Shown here: piece after piece, positions 34,510 to 46,268 of the stretch | Numbering within the stretch: position 1 is the first letter of the stretch | Layout of the letters: every line of letters begins with the position of its first letter | DNA from: Luscinia megarhynchos | Taxonomy: Eukaryota; Chordata; Aves; Passeriformes; Turdidae | Assembly (NCBI GenBank): GCA_034336665.1 | Contig: CM067566.1 | Location: 25,698,330 to 25,762,329, forward strand | Length of the DNA: 64,000 nt | Direction: 5' to 3' | The notes under the pieces: model-generated | What the model saw: only the letters and a program-made list of their open reading frames with translations | What the model was told of the DNA's origin: nothing | The model's database searches: none | Made by a program: the position numbers and the translations under genes

Positions 34510-37500
34510 CTACAATATTAAAAGCAAACAAAACATTGAACAATTTTGCTGGATTTCTTCTAATAAAACCACATGGCATGATGGCAAAAATTCTTGAAGA
34601 AGTAATCTCTAGCCTATATTCCCCAATTTTTGTAATATGGGATATAAACTGCAAAATATGACTTCTAAATGTCTCAGCTAATAAATGCCCATCAATTCGT
34701 ATTAAGTACTCCTTCTAGAAATTGCCAGAATATAACAGGATTTCCTAAGCAGCAAAAGACAGTCCTTGCCATTGTACCTATGAGCAAACTGAGCTAGGAG
34801 TAAGGTGTATAACATTTTGTGTAATACCAAGTATATACTTTCTTGTGCCAAAGAAGAATACAAGTAGAGACATACATGAACAATGAAGAAGCTTCCATTA
34901 TCAGGCATTATTAATAACTCATGCTGGTCTGGGGGAAAGATGTGGAAAGACAAAGGAGAATGCTTTTTTGCATAGGATTTTTGGAAAAGTGTTTTGTGAG
35001 TGAACGGTTTATACCAGAAGCCATATTGGGAATAGAGAGTGTAACAGGCAGCTGAAGGAGGAGCTGGGAAGGAAGCCAGAGTCTGATTTGATGTGAAGGA
35101 AGACTTCATGTGAAATTGAGAAAACAACAACGAAAACATGGAGGCGCCAGGTGACAGAAGTCAACCGCTGAGATCTATTCTATGGTTAGAGGTCAAGGTG
35201 GACAAAGCAGTTAGACTCTCAGTTTGCACTCTTCATGGTTTGGAATGACAGCATGAGGTTGGGCAAAGCCACAGAGGAGAGGGAGGTTGGAATATGGATT
35301 GAGATTGACATTGTTGTTAAAATATGAGAACATTCTAAAAAAATCTGTAGCATATTTGGCATGAGGTATGTTCCAAAGGAAGACTCAAAGGATCGAAGTG
35401 ATAACATGGGCAATCTTAGCATGATACTAGATGAAAAGAAAATGAGTAACTGTTGTCACATCACACCTGAAAGTACAACAATTTCATTTAAAACACAGAT
35501 ATCTGAGAAACACGTATTACAGTGAGTTTAATTTGCATTTTCTAAAGAATGTGCAGGAGTTTCTAATACTACAATATACAGCCTAAGACTATGACTAGTA
35601 CCTTAGGATCTGATCACAGAATTTAAATTCATAGTTTTCCTGCATATAATTTTTAAAATATTTTTTATTTCAATCCAGGCTTAATAGTTTAAATTAGCAC
35701 AAACCTTTTTTGTGGTCGACCATATGGTGCAATACCAATTTTCTGAAACTTTTTTTGGCATTCTCTCATGTATGACATCTTTCCAATGGCATAACCCAAA
35801 AAACCAGCAACTAAAGAGACAGATAACAAAACATTGTTAATACAACAGCTTAAATCAGGAGTGTGCTATTGGATCCATTTTTATCATATACCAAATTGTA
35901 TACCACATCTTCTCAGAACATGTCACAAACACATGTGAAGTTATACAGGGTTTACGGGGTGAATTCAATAACTACTGAAAACTGGTTACCTATCATGAAA
36001 GAGAGCAACTGGTCCAAAATAATTGATACAGAAAAAAGATATAATATTCCTGCATACAGGAAAAGAATACAATATTTAGAGGAACCGGTTATAGAAAATA
36101 AAATTAATTCATGATTTCAGCACTAATTGTTCTTGCCTTTGACTGCACACCATGATTTACTTCTAATGATCACACTTTTAACACCAACTTCTCTGGCCTT
36201 CTAAGAAGCTAGAACATCAGCCTGCCATACTGTTGCACTGTGGTTTTCACTCACTAGAGTCAGAATAAAAGACTACTTGAAAGTCCTTGATTTTCTGCTG
36301 AATTTCTGCTGAAGAGGGAATCAATTAAATTTCTTGTAATTTACGAGCCACCTTACTGTACTGAAGTTTCTGTGCTTCTATTTGTTTTCTTTGTCAGTCC
36401 ATGGTTCTGAATTAGACAGTTGAGATCAATCAAATAAACACATGAAAAGGACCATACTATTTTATATATTATGGTATTGTGACTTCTTCATAGCATAAGT
36501 TGTACAATCTGCCAAGCATCAATGAGGCTTATATAATTCATAAAACAAAACTTGAGACTAGAGTTTATACCAATTTGAAAGACTGCATTACATAAATGTC
36601 AGCTGCTACTTATATTTACATTAGAAGAATCTTGTTTCATACATTTATTTTTAAACACATCAGAAATCTGATTTCCTAATCTGCTGGGGTAACATACAAA
36701 TTCCAAAAAATGAAAATTTTTGAAAGAAATTCAGAGAGGTGCATCTAAGGTCTGCATATTGCCTGTAAAGAACCTTTTCTTTCCTTTTAGGATTGGGTAC
36801 AACTTACTTGACATCTTGGGGTATGGACCAAATCTTGGGCTTGCTGAGAAAATGCCTACAATAAAAGGAAATAGAAAGCTTATTCACTTGAGGAACTCAC
36901 CAGCACTCAAAACCAGTGCATTAATTTTCCTACAGCTTTTGCATTTCTTAAGGTGAGGATGGTATGAGGTCCACTCACTCAGATTTCAGTACATCAGAAA
37001 TGTACATAGTACATTTCTATTCCACTAGTTTTTAGCACATAAGTTTTGGGGCAGCCTAGAGTCATAGTAGGAAGACAATCTGGACTTTGCAGGATTCAGT
37101 TCAGGCAGGACTTCAGAGTGTAAACCAACATGAAAGCAGCATGCCTGCCACTAGTGACACCTGCAGCACTGCAGAGGAAGTGATGGTGGCTTATGTTTCA
37201 GCACAAACCAACCCTGCATATAAAACAGCAAAATTAAATCTCTTATACAGAGTCCAGCTCCTTGTGCTGTAATAAGTAGGATGAAACTTCTCTTTGGTAA
37301 CTTTCTGTGGCTATCAATTAAAACTGTACCACTGGTATCTAGCCTTCTCCTCTGGAGAAGAAAGATCACACATTTTGGCCTTTAAGAGCAGAACACAGTG
37401 TGCTAAACAAGAAAAACATAAAATTATCTTTAGCTTTTCCACCAAAATCCACATTCCCCCAGTTAATCTCAGAGGGTGAATCCGGTTTTCCTCTGAGAAC

Positions 37501-40500
37501 TATGTGTCTGGCAGAGGCACACCATGCTGCGGAGGAGGCTCCGCACAGCAAGATTACCGTGGCAAAGGGAGGGGAAGTGAACACTGGTTGCACTGTTACA
37601 TGCATTCAGACAGTAATAATGAGGCTCAGAAGCTCTGGAATGTTCTAGAAGCAGGGTACTGCGTGCAGCCATCAGAAAAAAGTATTTAGACAGAGGAGTA
37701 TTCAGCCTGTGCTAAGAACAAGGACCTTTGCCCACTGTGATCTATGCAATTTTATATTGGGGAAGGAGAAACAAAAGTGTTGTTTGTTTCTAATCACCCC
37801 CCTCCAATTGTTGACACACAGTAATGATTATTTAATAAAGGGCATTTGTTATTTCACAGCTGATCAGAAACATCCAAGTACAATGAACAGAAACTGAGAA
37901 GAGCACCTGGTGCCAGAGGCTGGCATGGTAGCTACAGAGACAGCCCCAGTGTCCCTCCTATCACTGCTCACAAATTTCAAATGTGCAGTCCTTCTCTGAC
38001 CACACTCTTACTCCTTCCCTCCCTGTCCCCCTACAAGCTCATAGATCAAGGATGGATTAGGGAACCCACATCAGCTTCTTGTGATACAGCTTAGCAGACT
38101 TCAGGGTGGATGCCCCTCATTCTTTCCCCAAAACACCAACCTCAACCTTATATATAGTCAAGATCCCCAGAAGGGAAACTGAGGGTGCCATGTGTAGAAC
38201 CAGGCTCATTCACCACATAAACAGAACACAATTTTCTTTTGTGTTAGCCTGCAGATTGTGAGCCATCCCTACAGAAAGCTCTCTGTCTCCTCACTTTGGC
38301 AGTACTCCTTGTCCCTTTGCACCAAAGCTGTAATCATATTGATACATGGTCACTGTAAAAACATTGCCAGCATTTTCAAATAAAACCAGTTAGAGCTACA
38401 GTACCCAACTCCAATGCCCCTGCTGGGTTGCACAATGCTCTGCCCTACAAGCTGCCCCAGTGAAGACTCTACTCAAATATATGTGATCACAGTGACAAAA
38501 TCCAGCCACTGGTCTTCGGATCAGCGAATTCTCTTTTCAATTCATGTTCTTGCAGAAGAATGACTGTGGCAATGCACACATAATAATCAAAATTACCATA
38601 GCAATGACGGTAATGAGCAAGAAGATATCGATCTTGAAGAAACAGTAATGATGGTTTTTTTCTAACTTTACCTTTTGAGATCAGCCCCTGGGTGACAAGC
38701 ATGCTCCCAAGAGTTAAAGGAAGAGCTGTGAAAATTAAAAGAAGAGTAGCTGGTATCAACCAAAATTTGCTGTGTATTTGGTAAATACTCTCTTATATGT
38801 TAAATGTTTCTATTTCTAATGTTAAACACATTATTTCTAAACATTAACTTTGCCTACTGTCTTAATCACCTACTACATCTGCTCATTCAGATTATGCTCT
38901 CTTCAAAGCAAAGATGTCCTCACGCAGTGCCAGACATCAGCCATGCTGTAACACCTGAAGCTAATGCAATATATATACATATTTATTTAATATTAGTTTC
39001 CACAATCTGAATATCTCTTCTAACTACTGCAACACTTGTAATGTCAGCAGCTCCAATGAAATGCTGAAACCCTTTTCAGTATTCTCCATTGAGGAAATAT
39101 GCAATTTAGATACAAACTGAAAATGTGGAAGGAAAGGCATTAGAACACCAAGCACTGATCTTCTAGATGTCCTAACATACAAAGAATTTCATAAATCAAA
39201 GACACATAGCCCTGCCTGCTTTCCATTCAAAGGCAAGGATAAGTATGTAACAAAGTAAAACATCCCTAACGTAATAATGGACTTCAAGAATAGAATGAAC
39301 TCTACAACTGCTAAAGTTCACATTAAACAAGACCTCAATCCAACCACCTTTACCTACAACAATTATGCAAATAATTCAATTAAACCTTTAAGAATACAAA
39401 GCTTAACTTAACATGACAGTGTTCCAACAAAAAAGCATTCTGCAGACAGTTTTGCACACATACATCAAGGAAGTCATTGTATGTGCTAAGTGTGGTAAGA
39501 ATGACTTTGGATCACTCACCTCTATACCAGAAACTTTCCTTTTTGCATTCTTTAATGATCTTTGCAATCTCTTCGTCTTGAATTTGGGAGAGGGGACAAA
39601 ATATCATTGGCTGAAAGCATAAACCTGGATTAATTTACTGAATCTCACAGGAAGAAAAAACAATCAATTAAAGAAGACAAATTATTTAAAAAACAAATAA
39701 AACACAAAAACCTCCAAGCAAAACTCCTTATTCTGTTGTTAGCAGTGTGATGAAATCTTGATACCCCAATACAGAAACAGAAAGAACTACATAGGTTTTA
39801 AGTTTAAACCATCCATCTTGTTGGTCTTTACTCTCCTAAAATTGCTCAGCTGCAGCTTACCCCAGAAGCATATTGCTTTAGATTTGTTAGTAATTTCATT
39901 CTCATGAGCTACATTGGAAAGAAATGACAGGAAATAAAGGCAGAGTCACAGTTTTCAAAAATCAAGTACTTCGCTGTACAGAAGTCAATTTACATTCAAC
40001 AAGAGCAGATTTTGCAAGTAGTTAGAAGATGATCAACATAAACTCTGCCAGATTCCCCACTAGTAGAACTTTCTCTCTGAGCAATTTAAAAATATTCATG
40101 GCATTAACTGAACTCAACCATACTGGTTTCACCCTAATACAAATCAGGTCTCCAACAGACTTCTTTAAAGTAGCTCTTTTTTCACCCACTGTAATTGTGA
40201 GGAAAAAGTGACAGTATTCTCCCCTGCATTCTACTATCCAGGGTACTGACATGTAGACGCAAGAAAACTATTTTTCCTTCTTTAAGAAAAGACTCAGTGT
40301 CTTTGAAGTGTCATTACCAGATATATGAGATAAACTGGTGTACTGGTTTCAACTAGACACAAGTTTATTTTCTCCATAGTAACTGGTATGGTGCTAGGTT
40401 TTGGATTTATGACAAAACCAGTCTTCACGATACAGAGATATTTAATTACTGCTGAGTAGATCTTACTCAGAGTCAAGGCCTTTTCTGTTTCTGAGGCTGC

Positions 40501-42009
40501 CCCACCAGCAAATCAGCTAGGGGTGTAGAAAAATTTGGTAGGGGACACAGCTGAGACAGCTGACCACAGCTGATCCAAGGGATATTCCAATTCCAAACCA
40601 TGACATTGTGCTCAGCAAGAAAACCCAACGGAAAGGAGCTGTCATTAAGTTAAAATTAATTGAAATTTTAACATTTTTCTGTAAAAACACAACATCTTCA
40701 AACATATGTATTCTTGAAAGAAAAACTAGACATCATAGAACAAGCAATGCCTTGGAAAAAGAGCACATTTATCTACAACAGGATTCTATCTCCTTTTATG
40801 CCTGACTGATCCATTATTTTATAGCCATAATAAAGAAATGCATTTATTGGCCATAGCCATACATTTCACATTATAGGTCATTAATATCTCAGCCCTTCTT
40901 CAAGCACTGCTCCCACAGAAGTTAATGGTGGTGCTGCTTGGGTGAACAATACAGAATTGGCTCTGCTCCAGACATAGAGAACCACTTCAAACTGGTTTCA
41001 GAGCAAAGTCATAGCAAATACAGTAAAATACAAACAGGTTGACTGAAAGATAAGCAAATTCGTGTCAGAGCCCCAAGTGCACCAACAGGCTTTGCAACCT
41101 TTCTGTCTCCACACACACCCTGCCAGGTGTTTAGCTGGGCTCAGAGTCAACTCTAACATGGCACAGTTGTGTAACATCGAGTTAGACTGCTGTGAAAAGA
41201 GAAAAGCTCAGAAACAGCAACAAGAAGCTTTGCCCAGGGCCTCTGCCCTTCAGCTCAGGAGCTGTATATGAGCTCAGGTCCTTGCCTTAACTGTGTTGTA
41301 GGTATACCATGGAGAGCCATACCTTGCCTTGCTAACCTGATCGCCTGGCTTAGCATCAGACTTGCCTGGCAATCACTGAACTGGCTGTAGGCTGACCCTG
41401 GTTAACATCACTGGATCTGCTCTCCTCCTCTTTTTGGGTACTGTGGTACTGTGCTCCCCATACCTAAGGCCTCAGCCCCTGCCACCCTGCTGGCATTTGT
41501 GCCCCTTCCTTGCAAATCAGCCCAATATTGCTGCCCTCTGGTTAGCAAAAAGTCATACCACATTTAAATTCCTCAATTTCTCCATCAGAGGAGAATGTTC
41601 ATCTTCTGTAGAGCTGTAGACCAGATTCTTGTCCCATACTGCTCCCCTTCTCCCCTTCTGAACATGTGCATGCAGAACTTGATGGGGACAGGTTGTACTG
41701 GACTTGTACTCAGACACCATGACCATGCCAGCTCATAACTCAGGGCATAAATCAGAGCCTTAAGATTCACAACTCCTAGCTCTCTGAGCACAGTGAACCA
41801 GGAAAAATAACACACTGTCCTTTCCTCTCTTCATCTATATACTTCAGCTAACAGACACCTATTTCTCTCTTCAGTAAGAGCAACTGAGGTAAAATCCCAG
41901 TTATTCATCAGCAATAACATCAAAATATAAGGGAGGAAACCCAGCTTACCCATCCACGTTGCTTTATCGGAGGTGTCTGACTTCCCTGTTGGACTGTTTC
42001 AGAAGACAT
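34428..42009 (-). CDS. OCIAD2: OCIAD2, OCIA domain-containing protein 2 (6 coding exons, 146 residues)
   Basis: Joined exons in transcript order: 42009-41950, 39610-39520, 38725-38672, 36855-36808, 35810-35705 and 34509-34428. All introns are GT-AG with matching phases. The protein opens MSSETVQQGSQ. The OCIA domain runs from about 25 to 110: FCPLSQIQDEEIAKIIKE, ESFWYR, then SMLVTQGLISKG (first hydrophobic helix), FGPYPKM, AGFLGYAIGKMSYM (second helix) and ECQKKFQKIG. The short Cys-rich tail (CHHACKEC) and the NPSAS end match human OCIAD2 (154 residues). The canonical SFW and VTQG positions, altered in neighbouring OCIAD1, are kept here. The protein is a mitochondrial/endosomal membrane paralogue of OCIAD1, transcribed towards it. 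The ATG has A at -3. Confidence 0.95.
34510..35704 (-). other. OCIAD2 intron before the last coding exon
   Basis: No additional exon is proven. A 145-codon open frame on the same strand (34702-35139) is longer than its neighbours but shows no domain and overlaps no splice sites that join in frame. Confidence 0.5.
35705..35810 (-). CDS. OCIAD2: OCIAD2 coding exon (residues 85-119)
   Basis: It encodes AGFLGYAIGKMSYMRECQKK followed by FQKIGIAPYGRPQK and a split Arg codon, covering the second hydrophobic helix. The acceptor is CTCTTTAG and the donor is AAAAG|GTTTGT, phase 2. The donor is weaker than the others (GTTTGT). Confidence 0.92.
35811..36807 (-). other. OCIAD2 intron
   Basis: AT-rich. 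No repeat, RNA gene or exon was recognised. Confidence 0.6.
36808..36855 (-). CDS. OCIAD2: OCIAD2 coding exon (48 bp, residues 69-84)
   Basis: It encodes GIFSASPRFGPYPKMS with phase 1 at both ends; the acceptor is ATTGTAG and the donor is TCAA|GTAAGT. It aligns with the human stretch containing S-R-F-G-S-L-P-K. It is the same length as OCIAD1 exon 4. Confidence 0.88.
36856..38671 (-). other. OCIAD2 intron
   Basis: Slightly GC-richer patches near 37500-37690 and 37900-38470 contain overlapping short open frames on both strands, none with protein features. No repeat family was recognised. Confidence 0.5.
38672..38725 (-). CDS. OCIAD2: OCIAD2 coding exon (54 bp, residues 51-68)
   Basis: It encodes LPLTLGSMLVTQGLISK flanked by split Ala and Gly codons, the first hydrophobic helix with the canonical SMLVTQGL. 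The acceptor is TTTCACAG and the donor is AAAG|GTAAAG, phase 1. It has the same length and phase as OCIAD1 exon 3. Confidence 0.95.
38726..39519 (-). other. OCIAD2 intron
   Basis: AT-rich. Nothing recognised. Confidence 0.6.
39520..39610 (-). CDS. OCIAD2: OCIAD2 coding exon (residues 21-50)
   Basis: It encodes PMIFCPLSQIQDEEIAKIIK followed by ECKKESFWYR, the start of the OCIA domain, and closely resembles the human sequence. The acceptor is GCTTTCAG and the donor is AGAG|GTGAGT, phase 1. Confidence 0.95.
39611..41949 (-). other. OCIAD2 intron
   Basis: Mostly AT-rich. A GC-richer block at about 41050-41560 has no recognisable origin. No CR1 or exon was seen. Confidence 0.5.
41950..42009 (-). 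CDS. OCIAD2: OCIAD2 first coding exon (residues 1-20)
   Basis: It encodes MSSETVQQGSQTPPIKQRGW and ends in phase 0 at TGG|GTAAGC. The start codon context (ACAATGT) has A at -3. The exon's upstream edge is probably near 42092 (ACCTAG acceptor on the minus strand), leaving a short 5' untranslated part; that acceptor is uncertain. Confidence 0.85.
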
Positions 42010-42092
42010 TGTCTCTTTCCTTGTAGTCTGCTACCACTCTTGTTCAGCAGAAGCTGTGCTTGCTATTTTATGCTTGCCTACTTCTCTTTCTG

Positions 42093-44689
42093 CTAGGTAC
42101 AAAGGTAAAAAGTCAAGATATCATACTGATACTCATAAGTCCAATATTCATCTAGAAAGAAAACAGGTTTGAACAGGCTGAAAGGAGTGTATTTTTTACA
42201 GCAGATAACATCCAGTTACCTGATACAATTTACAGCACAGTTTATCACTTATCAGCAACACAGAGTTGTGTGTTACTTAAACAGGTAAGTCATGAACTAC
42301 AATTAAATGCTGAATCATGACCTCGTACAGTATGCCCAATCATAAGGAAATTAAAATATGAGCAAGTAACTAAAAACCTTTCTAATTTTTTAATGCATTG
42401 CAGGTCCAAGAAATAACCTCTTTAGTGTGCTGTCCAGAATTACTGCACTATTTCTATCCTCACTGCCATCATCTGAAGCCTGGATTCCATGGGACCCACC
42501 AGGCAAGCCTATCACAAACCACATCTGTATCTCCAAAAAACCCAATCCAGTTACAAACATCCTTTAAAAAAATAACACAAAAGAATAAATAGATTCCAAA
42601 GAGGTTTAGAGTTGCAATATTCCATGCTTGAGAGCTGCACTGCTAGGGAAAAGCAAGAAGGAAACTCATTTATTTCCACAGTAATTCAAACATCTAAATT
42701 GTGATTTTTACCTAGCACTGAGCTGCATGGTCTGGCACTTTATTAACATACAGGGCACTTCTGCTTTTCCAAAAGTACCTTCTGAGAATGGTGGCACTGA
42801 GCACGGCTAAAGTGACTGTGAAGGGCAGAGTCAAATAGAAAAGATATGCAACAATTTATTGACCTAAATGTTTTTGGCATTCATAATATTACCATATAAA
42901 CCACTTCCTGCACTTATTTTGGGGTCAGTTACACAGCTATGAAGTTCAAGCAACATCTGCTTCACATACACTAGATATTCAGACAGAAAAGCATTTTTAA
43001 GTAATAGAAGCAATTCAACCTCCTCTCCTCTTGGTAAAAAAACTTAAATAAAGCATTGCATTCACACCAATCTGCACTTTATTCTCAGCCATTTGCAAAA
43101 GATTACAATGATCACTATGTATTTGAAAAACCGTGAGTTTGTAAACCCATATGAGGAAAGCTCATAGCTCCACACTGTCTTCCTCAATCTGAGAGCAATT
43201 TAATTTTTTTCAGTCACTTAATGCAAAAAAAAGGACATAAAATATTAGAAAGATGCATAAAACTTTAAAGAGGTTTGTGTCAATCAAAAATGAATAAAAT
43301 TTTCTTATTCTTATCTGCTTTCTTATTCTTATCTACTCATAAAGCCTACTTGTGCAGACAGCTGCATAAAAATAATCACTGGAAACATTTTCTAACTGCT
43401 GCAATAGATTTAAAGTGCTTGTCTTTTTCATGATGATAAAACAGCTGAGTCACAAGAGAAAAATAAATAAAAATTAAATTAAGGAAAAAAATGGGTATAA
43501 ATTAAGATTATAAAGATTTGCAGTTTGCCATTGGCCTCCTATATTGTCCTAAGCACATGTTTCTCCTGAAGTTATTCAGCTACGCTACTGCTTCAACATA
43601 ATGAAGAACCCCAAAAATATTTAGCCCTTTAAGCAGCCTCATGGTACATCTCCCACATGGGATGAAAGCTGAAAGCTATACTGGCAAGAATGAAACAAAG
43701 AGACAGAGATGATGTCATCAAAATATTATGTAACCGAATTATTAATATTTATATCCAGCAGACATGCTGTCTCCTATGGGAGGAGTGTAAAAGTGTTCCA
43801 ATATTTTAAGGCCCTGTGTCTTGGAAAGACAGCTGTCACCCCAAAAAATAACTTTACTTCCATTCACTTACTGGAGAAATGTAACATTCTTGTAATTTTC
43901 TGTAACACTCATTGCTGTTTTCTCAACCTTACATGTAATTCTTAGTGTAACCATTAAGTGTATATGCTGGGAAGAACTCCCCAGTTATATTATTCTGTTT
44001 ATATTAAATACCTATATAATGCAGCATTAAATCAACGTGGTTTGCAAGGATTAAATATTCAAAAAACTTATTTGTCTTCTACAAGAAATGTTATGGTTAT
44101 TCATTTAAGGAAGAAAATTCTAATATTAGGCTACTGAAAAAATCTCACGGTTTGAGTACCTCTAATGGTACTCAAGAAAATGGTATTCAATAAAATAGCA
44201 GTATGCAAGAAGATAACTAAATTTTTCAAATATGAGAGTTGTCAACTTCATATAGTGTGTTTTCAATAAAAAGCCTCCTTCTGAATAGGAATAGTAACCC
44301 CATAATTTCTAGGACTACTTTGAGGGGGAAGAAATACATGCCAAAATTGCACATATTAACTGGTCCATGCTGTGGGCTGTGATGCCCAGGGCAGGCACCA
44401 CTCATCAAAGATTTCCGAGAGGTGCTTCATATTGAGGAAGGTGGGAGATGACAAGACTCAACATGATCTTTCACACCTCTCTGAACTGGCGCTCTGTTTT
44501 AAACTCGGGCTCTTATTTCAAAGGTGAGTTTACAGAGTAGCTGCACTAGGTAGTCAGTGCCAAGGTCCCTACCAACAATCTGACAGCAGCATGGGGCTGG
44601 GCAATGCTCCGTGCTTGCTCAGCCCTGCAGCAGCTGCTCAGTGCCCCACCCAGGGCAGTGCATACACGGCCTGCTCAGAGGATTTCTAT
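42093..44689 (-). other. OCIAD2 intron 1, proximal part
   Basis: AT-rich intron sequence. A tandem duplication of about 20 bp (TTCTTATTCTTATCTGCT type) occurs at 43282-43338. A GC-richer stretch at 44360-44690 is unclassified. No exon was recognised. Confidence 0.5.
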
Positions 44690-45134
44690 CACAGAACCAA
44701 TTAGGCTGAAAAAGGCCTCTAGGATCATCGAGTCCAACCTTTGACCGAACACCACCTTGTCAACTAAGCACTAAGTTGAATCACGGTAAGAACCATGGCA
44801 CTAAGTGTCACGTCCACTCCACCACCTCCCTCCTGGGCAGTCCATTCCAATGTCTAATCACCCTTCCTGTGAAGAAATTCTTCCTTATGTTCAACCTGAA
44901 TCTCCTCTGGCACAGTTTGAGGCTATGTCCTCTCGGCCTGTCATTACTCGTCTGGGAGAAGAGACCAATCCTCACCTGGTGAGGTGGTTGAGGGCAATAA
45001 AGGTCTCCCCAAGCCTCCTTTTCTCCAGGCTAAACACCTCAGCTCCCTCAGCCATTCCTAACAGGACTTATACTCCAGACCCTTCAGCAGCTCCGTTGCC
45101 CTTCTCTGGACACGCTCAAGCACCTCAGTGTGTT
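44690..45134 (-). mobile_element. CR1 LINE 3' fragment in OCIAD2 intron 1
   Basis: Read on the plus strand, it starts at the CR1 3' end ('ggatcatcgagtccaacc') and passes through 'gggcagtccattccaatgtc' and 'gtgaagaaattcttcctta'. It then continues through 'tctccaggctaaacacctcagctccctcagcc' and 'gcccttctctggacacgctc', all reverse-complement CR1. It is in the sense of OCIAD2 transcription and ends at the edge of the CpG island. Confidence 0.93.
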
Positions 45135-45790
45135 TCCTGGCCTGAGGGCGGCGGCCCTACGGGCCTGAGCACACGCCCCACAACAGCCGCCTGCGCGGAC
45201 CGGCTGCCGAGAGCCGCGCCCCGACCCTCGCCTTCCCCCGCCGTGCCGCCGGAGAAATCCGGCCCCGCGGAGCCCCTTGGCGCGGACAGGAGGAGCCGGA
45301 CACTCTCGGCCGCCAGCCCCGCTTACCTTCCGCGGGCCTCCGGAGGAAACGGAATGGGCCGTGCTGACCCGGCCCACGCGTGCCCGCCTGCCGCGCTGAG
45401 CCGCGTTGGGGCGGGGGCCGGTCCCCGGCCTGCCGGGCTCCACCGCCACCTCCCGGCTGCCGGGCGCAGGGACACCGGGGCGGCCGGCCCGCAGTGCCCG
45501 CCCGGCTCCCCCTCGTGCCCCGGCTCACCTCATGCCCCGCTCCGCTCGTGCCCCGCTCCGCTCGTGCCCCCGCTCCCCTCGTGACCCGCTCCCCTCGCGG
45601 CCCCGCTCCCCCCGCGGCCCCCGCTCCCCTCGCGGCCCGGCTCCTCGCTCCTGCGAGGATCACACGAGCGCTTCTCGCCTCCCGATGGGCTGCTCCGGTA
45701 GAACAGCCAGCGCGCCAAGAAAATTCTGCGTTCTCGGGTTTCCCCTCTGAGATTCAGAACGCTCTTTTAGCAAGGGTGAGTGTTAATGAA
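45135..45790 (-). promoter_or_regulatory. OCIAD2: OCIAD2 CpG-island promoter and untranslated exon 1
   Basis: A GC- and CpG-dense island is sandwiched between two CR1 fragments. A consensus minus-strand donor, GGAAG|GTAAGC, ends a probable untranslated exon at 45327. The transcription start should lie to its right, within or near a GC-rich tandem array. The link to OCIAD2 is inferred from position and strand; the ATG exon begins about 3.2 kb downstream. Confidence 0.75.
45496..45652. repeat. Imperfect GC-rich 16-17-bp tandem array in the OCIAD2 promoter
   Basis: About eight units related to CCCCGCTCCCCTCGTG follow one another, with the last base group drifting from GTG to GCGG. Two central units (CCCCGCTCCGCTCGTG) are identical neighbours. 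Strand composition is strongly skewed to C on the plus strand. Confidence 0.85.
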
Positions 45791-45796
45791 GGTAAC

Positions 45797-46268
45797 AGAA
45801 TCAGAGAATCGTTAGGGTTGGAAGGGCCCTCTGGAGGTCATCTGATCCAACCCCTCTGCCAGGCTCCTGGAGCAGATGGCGCAGGAACTCGTCCTGTGGG
45901 TTTGGAATGTCTAGAGAAAGGGAGATTCCGTGAGCTCCCTGGGCAGCCTCTTCAGTGCTCTGCCACCCTCAATGGAAAGATCTGCCTCGAGCTGAGGTGG
46001 AACTCCTTGTGTTTTAGTTTATGGCCACTGCTCCTCATCCTGTTACTGGGCACCACCAAAAAGGGTCTGGCATCACCCTCTGACACCCACCTTTGAGATA
46101 TTTATATTCACTGATGAGACCCCCCTCCCAGTCTCTTTCCTAGGCTGCACAGGCCCAGCCCCTGCAGTCTGCTCAAGAGAGATGCTCAAGACCCATCATC
46201 ATCTTTGTGGCCTCCACTGGACCCTCTCCAGTAACTTCTTGTCTTTCTTGCAGTGAGGAGCCCAGCAT
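45797..46268 (-). mobile_element. CR1 LINE 3' fragment upstream of OCIAD2
   Basis: On the plus strand it opens with 'cagaatcagagaatcgttagggttggaaggg' and 'catctgatccaacccctctgcca', the reverse complement of a CR1 3' end. It continues through 'ccctgggcagcctcttcagtgctctgccaccctcaatggaaag', 'atggccactgctcctcatcctgttactgggcaccacc', 'caggcccagcccctgcagtctgctc' and 'cctccactggaccctctccagta'. It is in the same orientation as the CR1 on the other side of the island. Confidence 0.93.

Noticed and set aside
37151..37897. Cluster of overlapping short frames on both strands in an OCIAD2 intron
   Set aside because: No frame dominates, no domain is visible, and they lie within an intron whose flanking exons join in phase.
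38487..38759. 90-codon minus-strand frame taken as a single exon
   Set aside because: Only 38672-38725 is coding (OCIAD2). The rest is intron read-through on both sides of good splice sites.
44805..46096. Open frames of 238-259 codons on the plus strand and up to 168 codons on the minus strand
   Set aside because: They run through CR1 fragments and the OCIAD2 CpG island; the sequence is repeat- and composition-driven.
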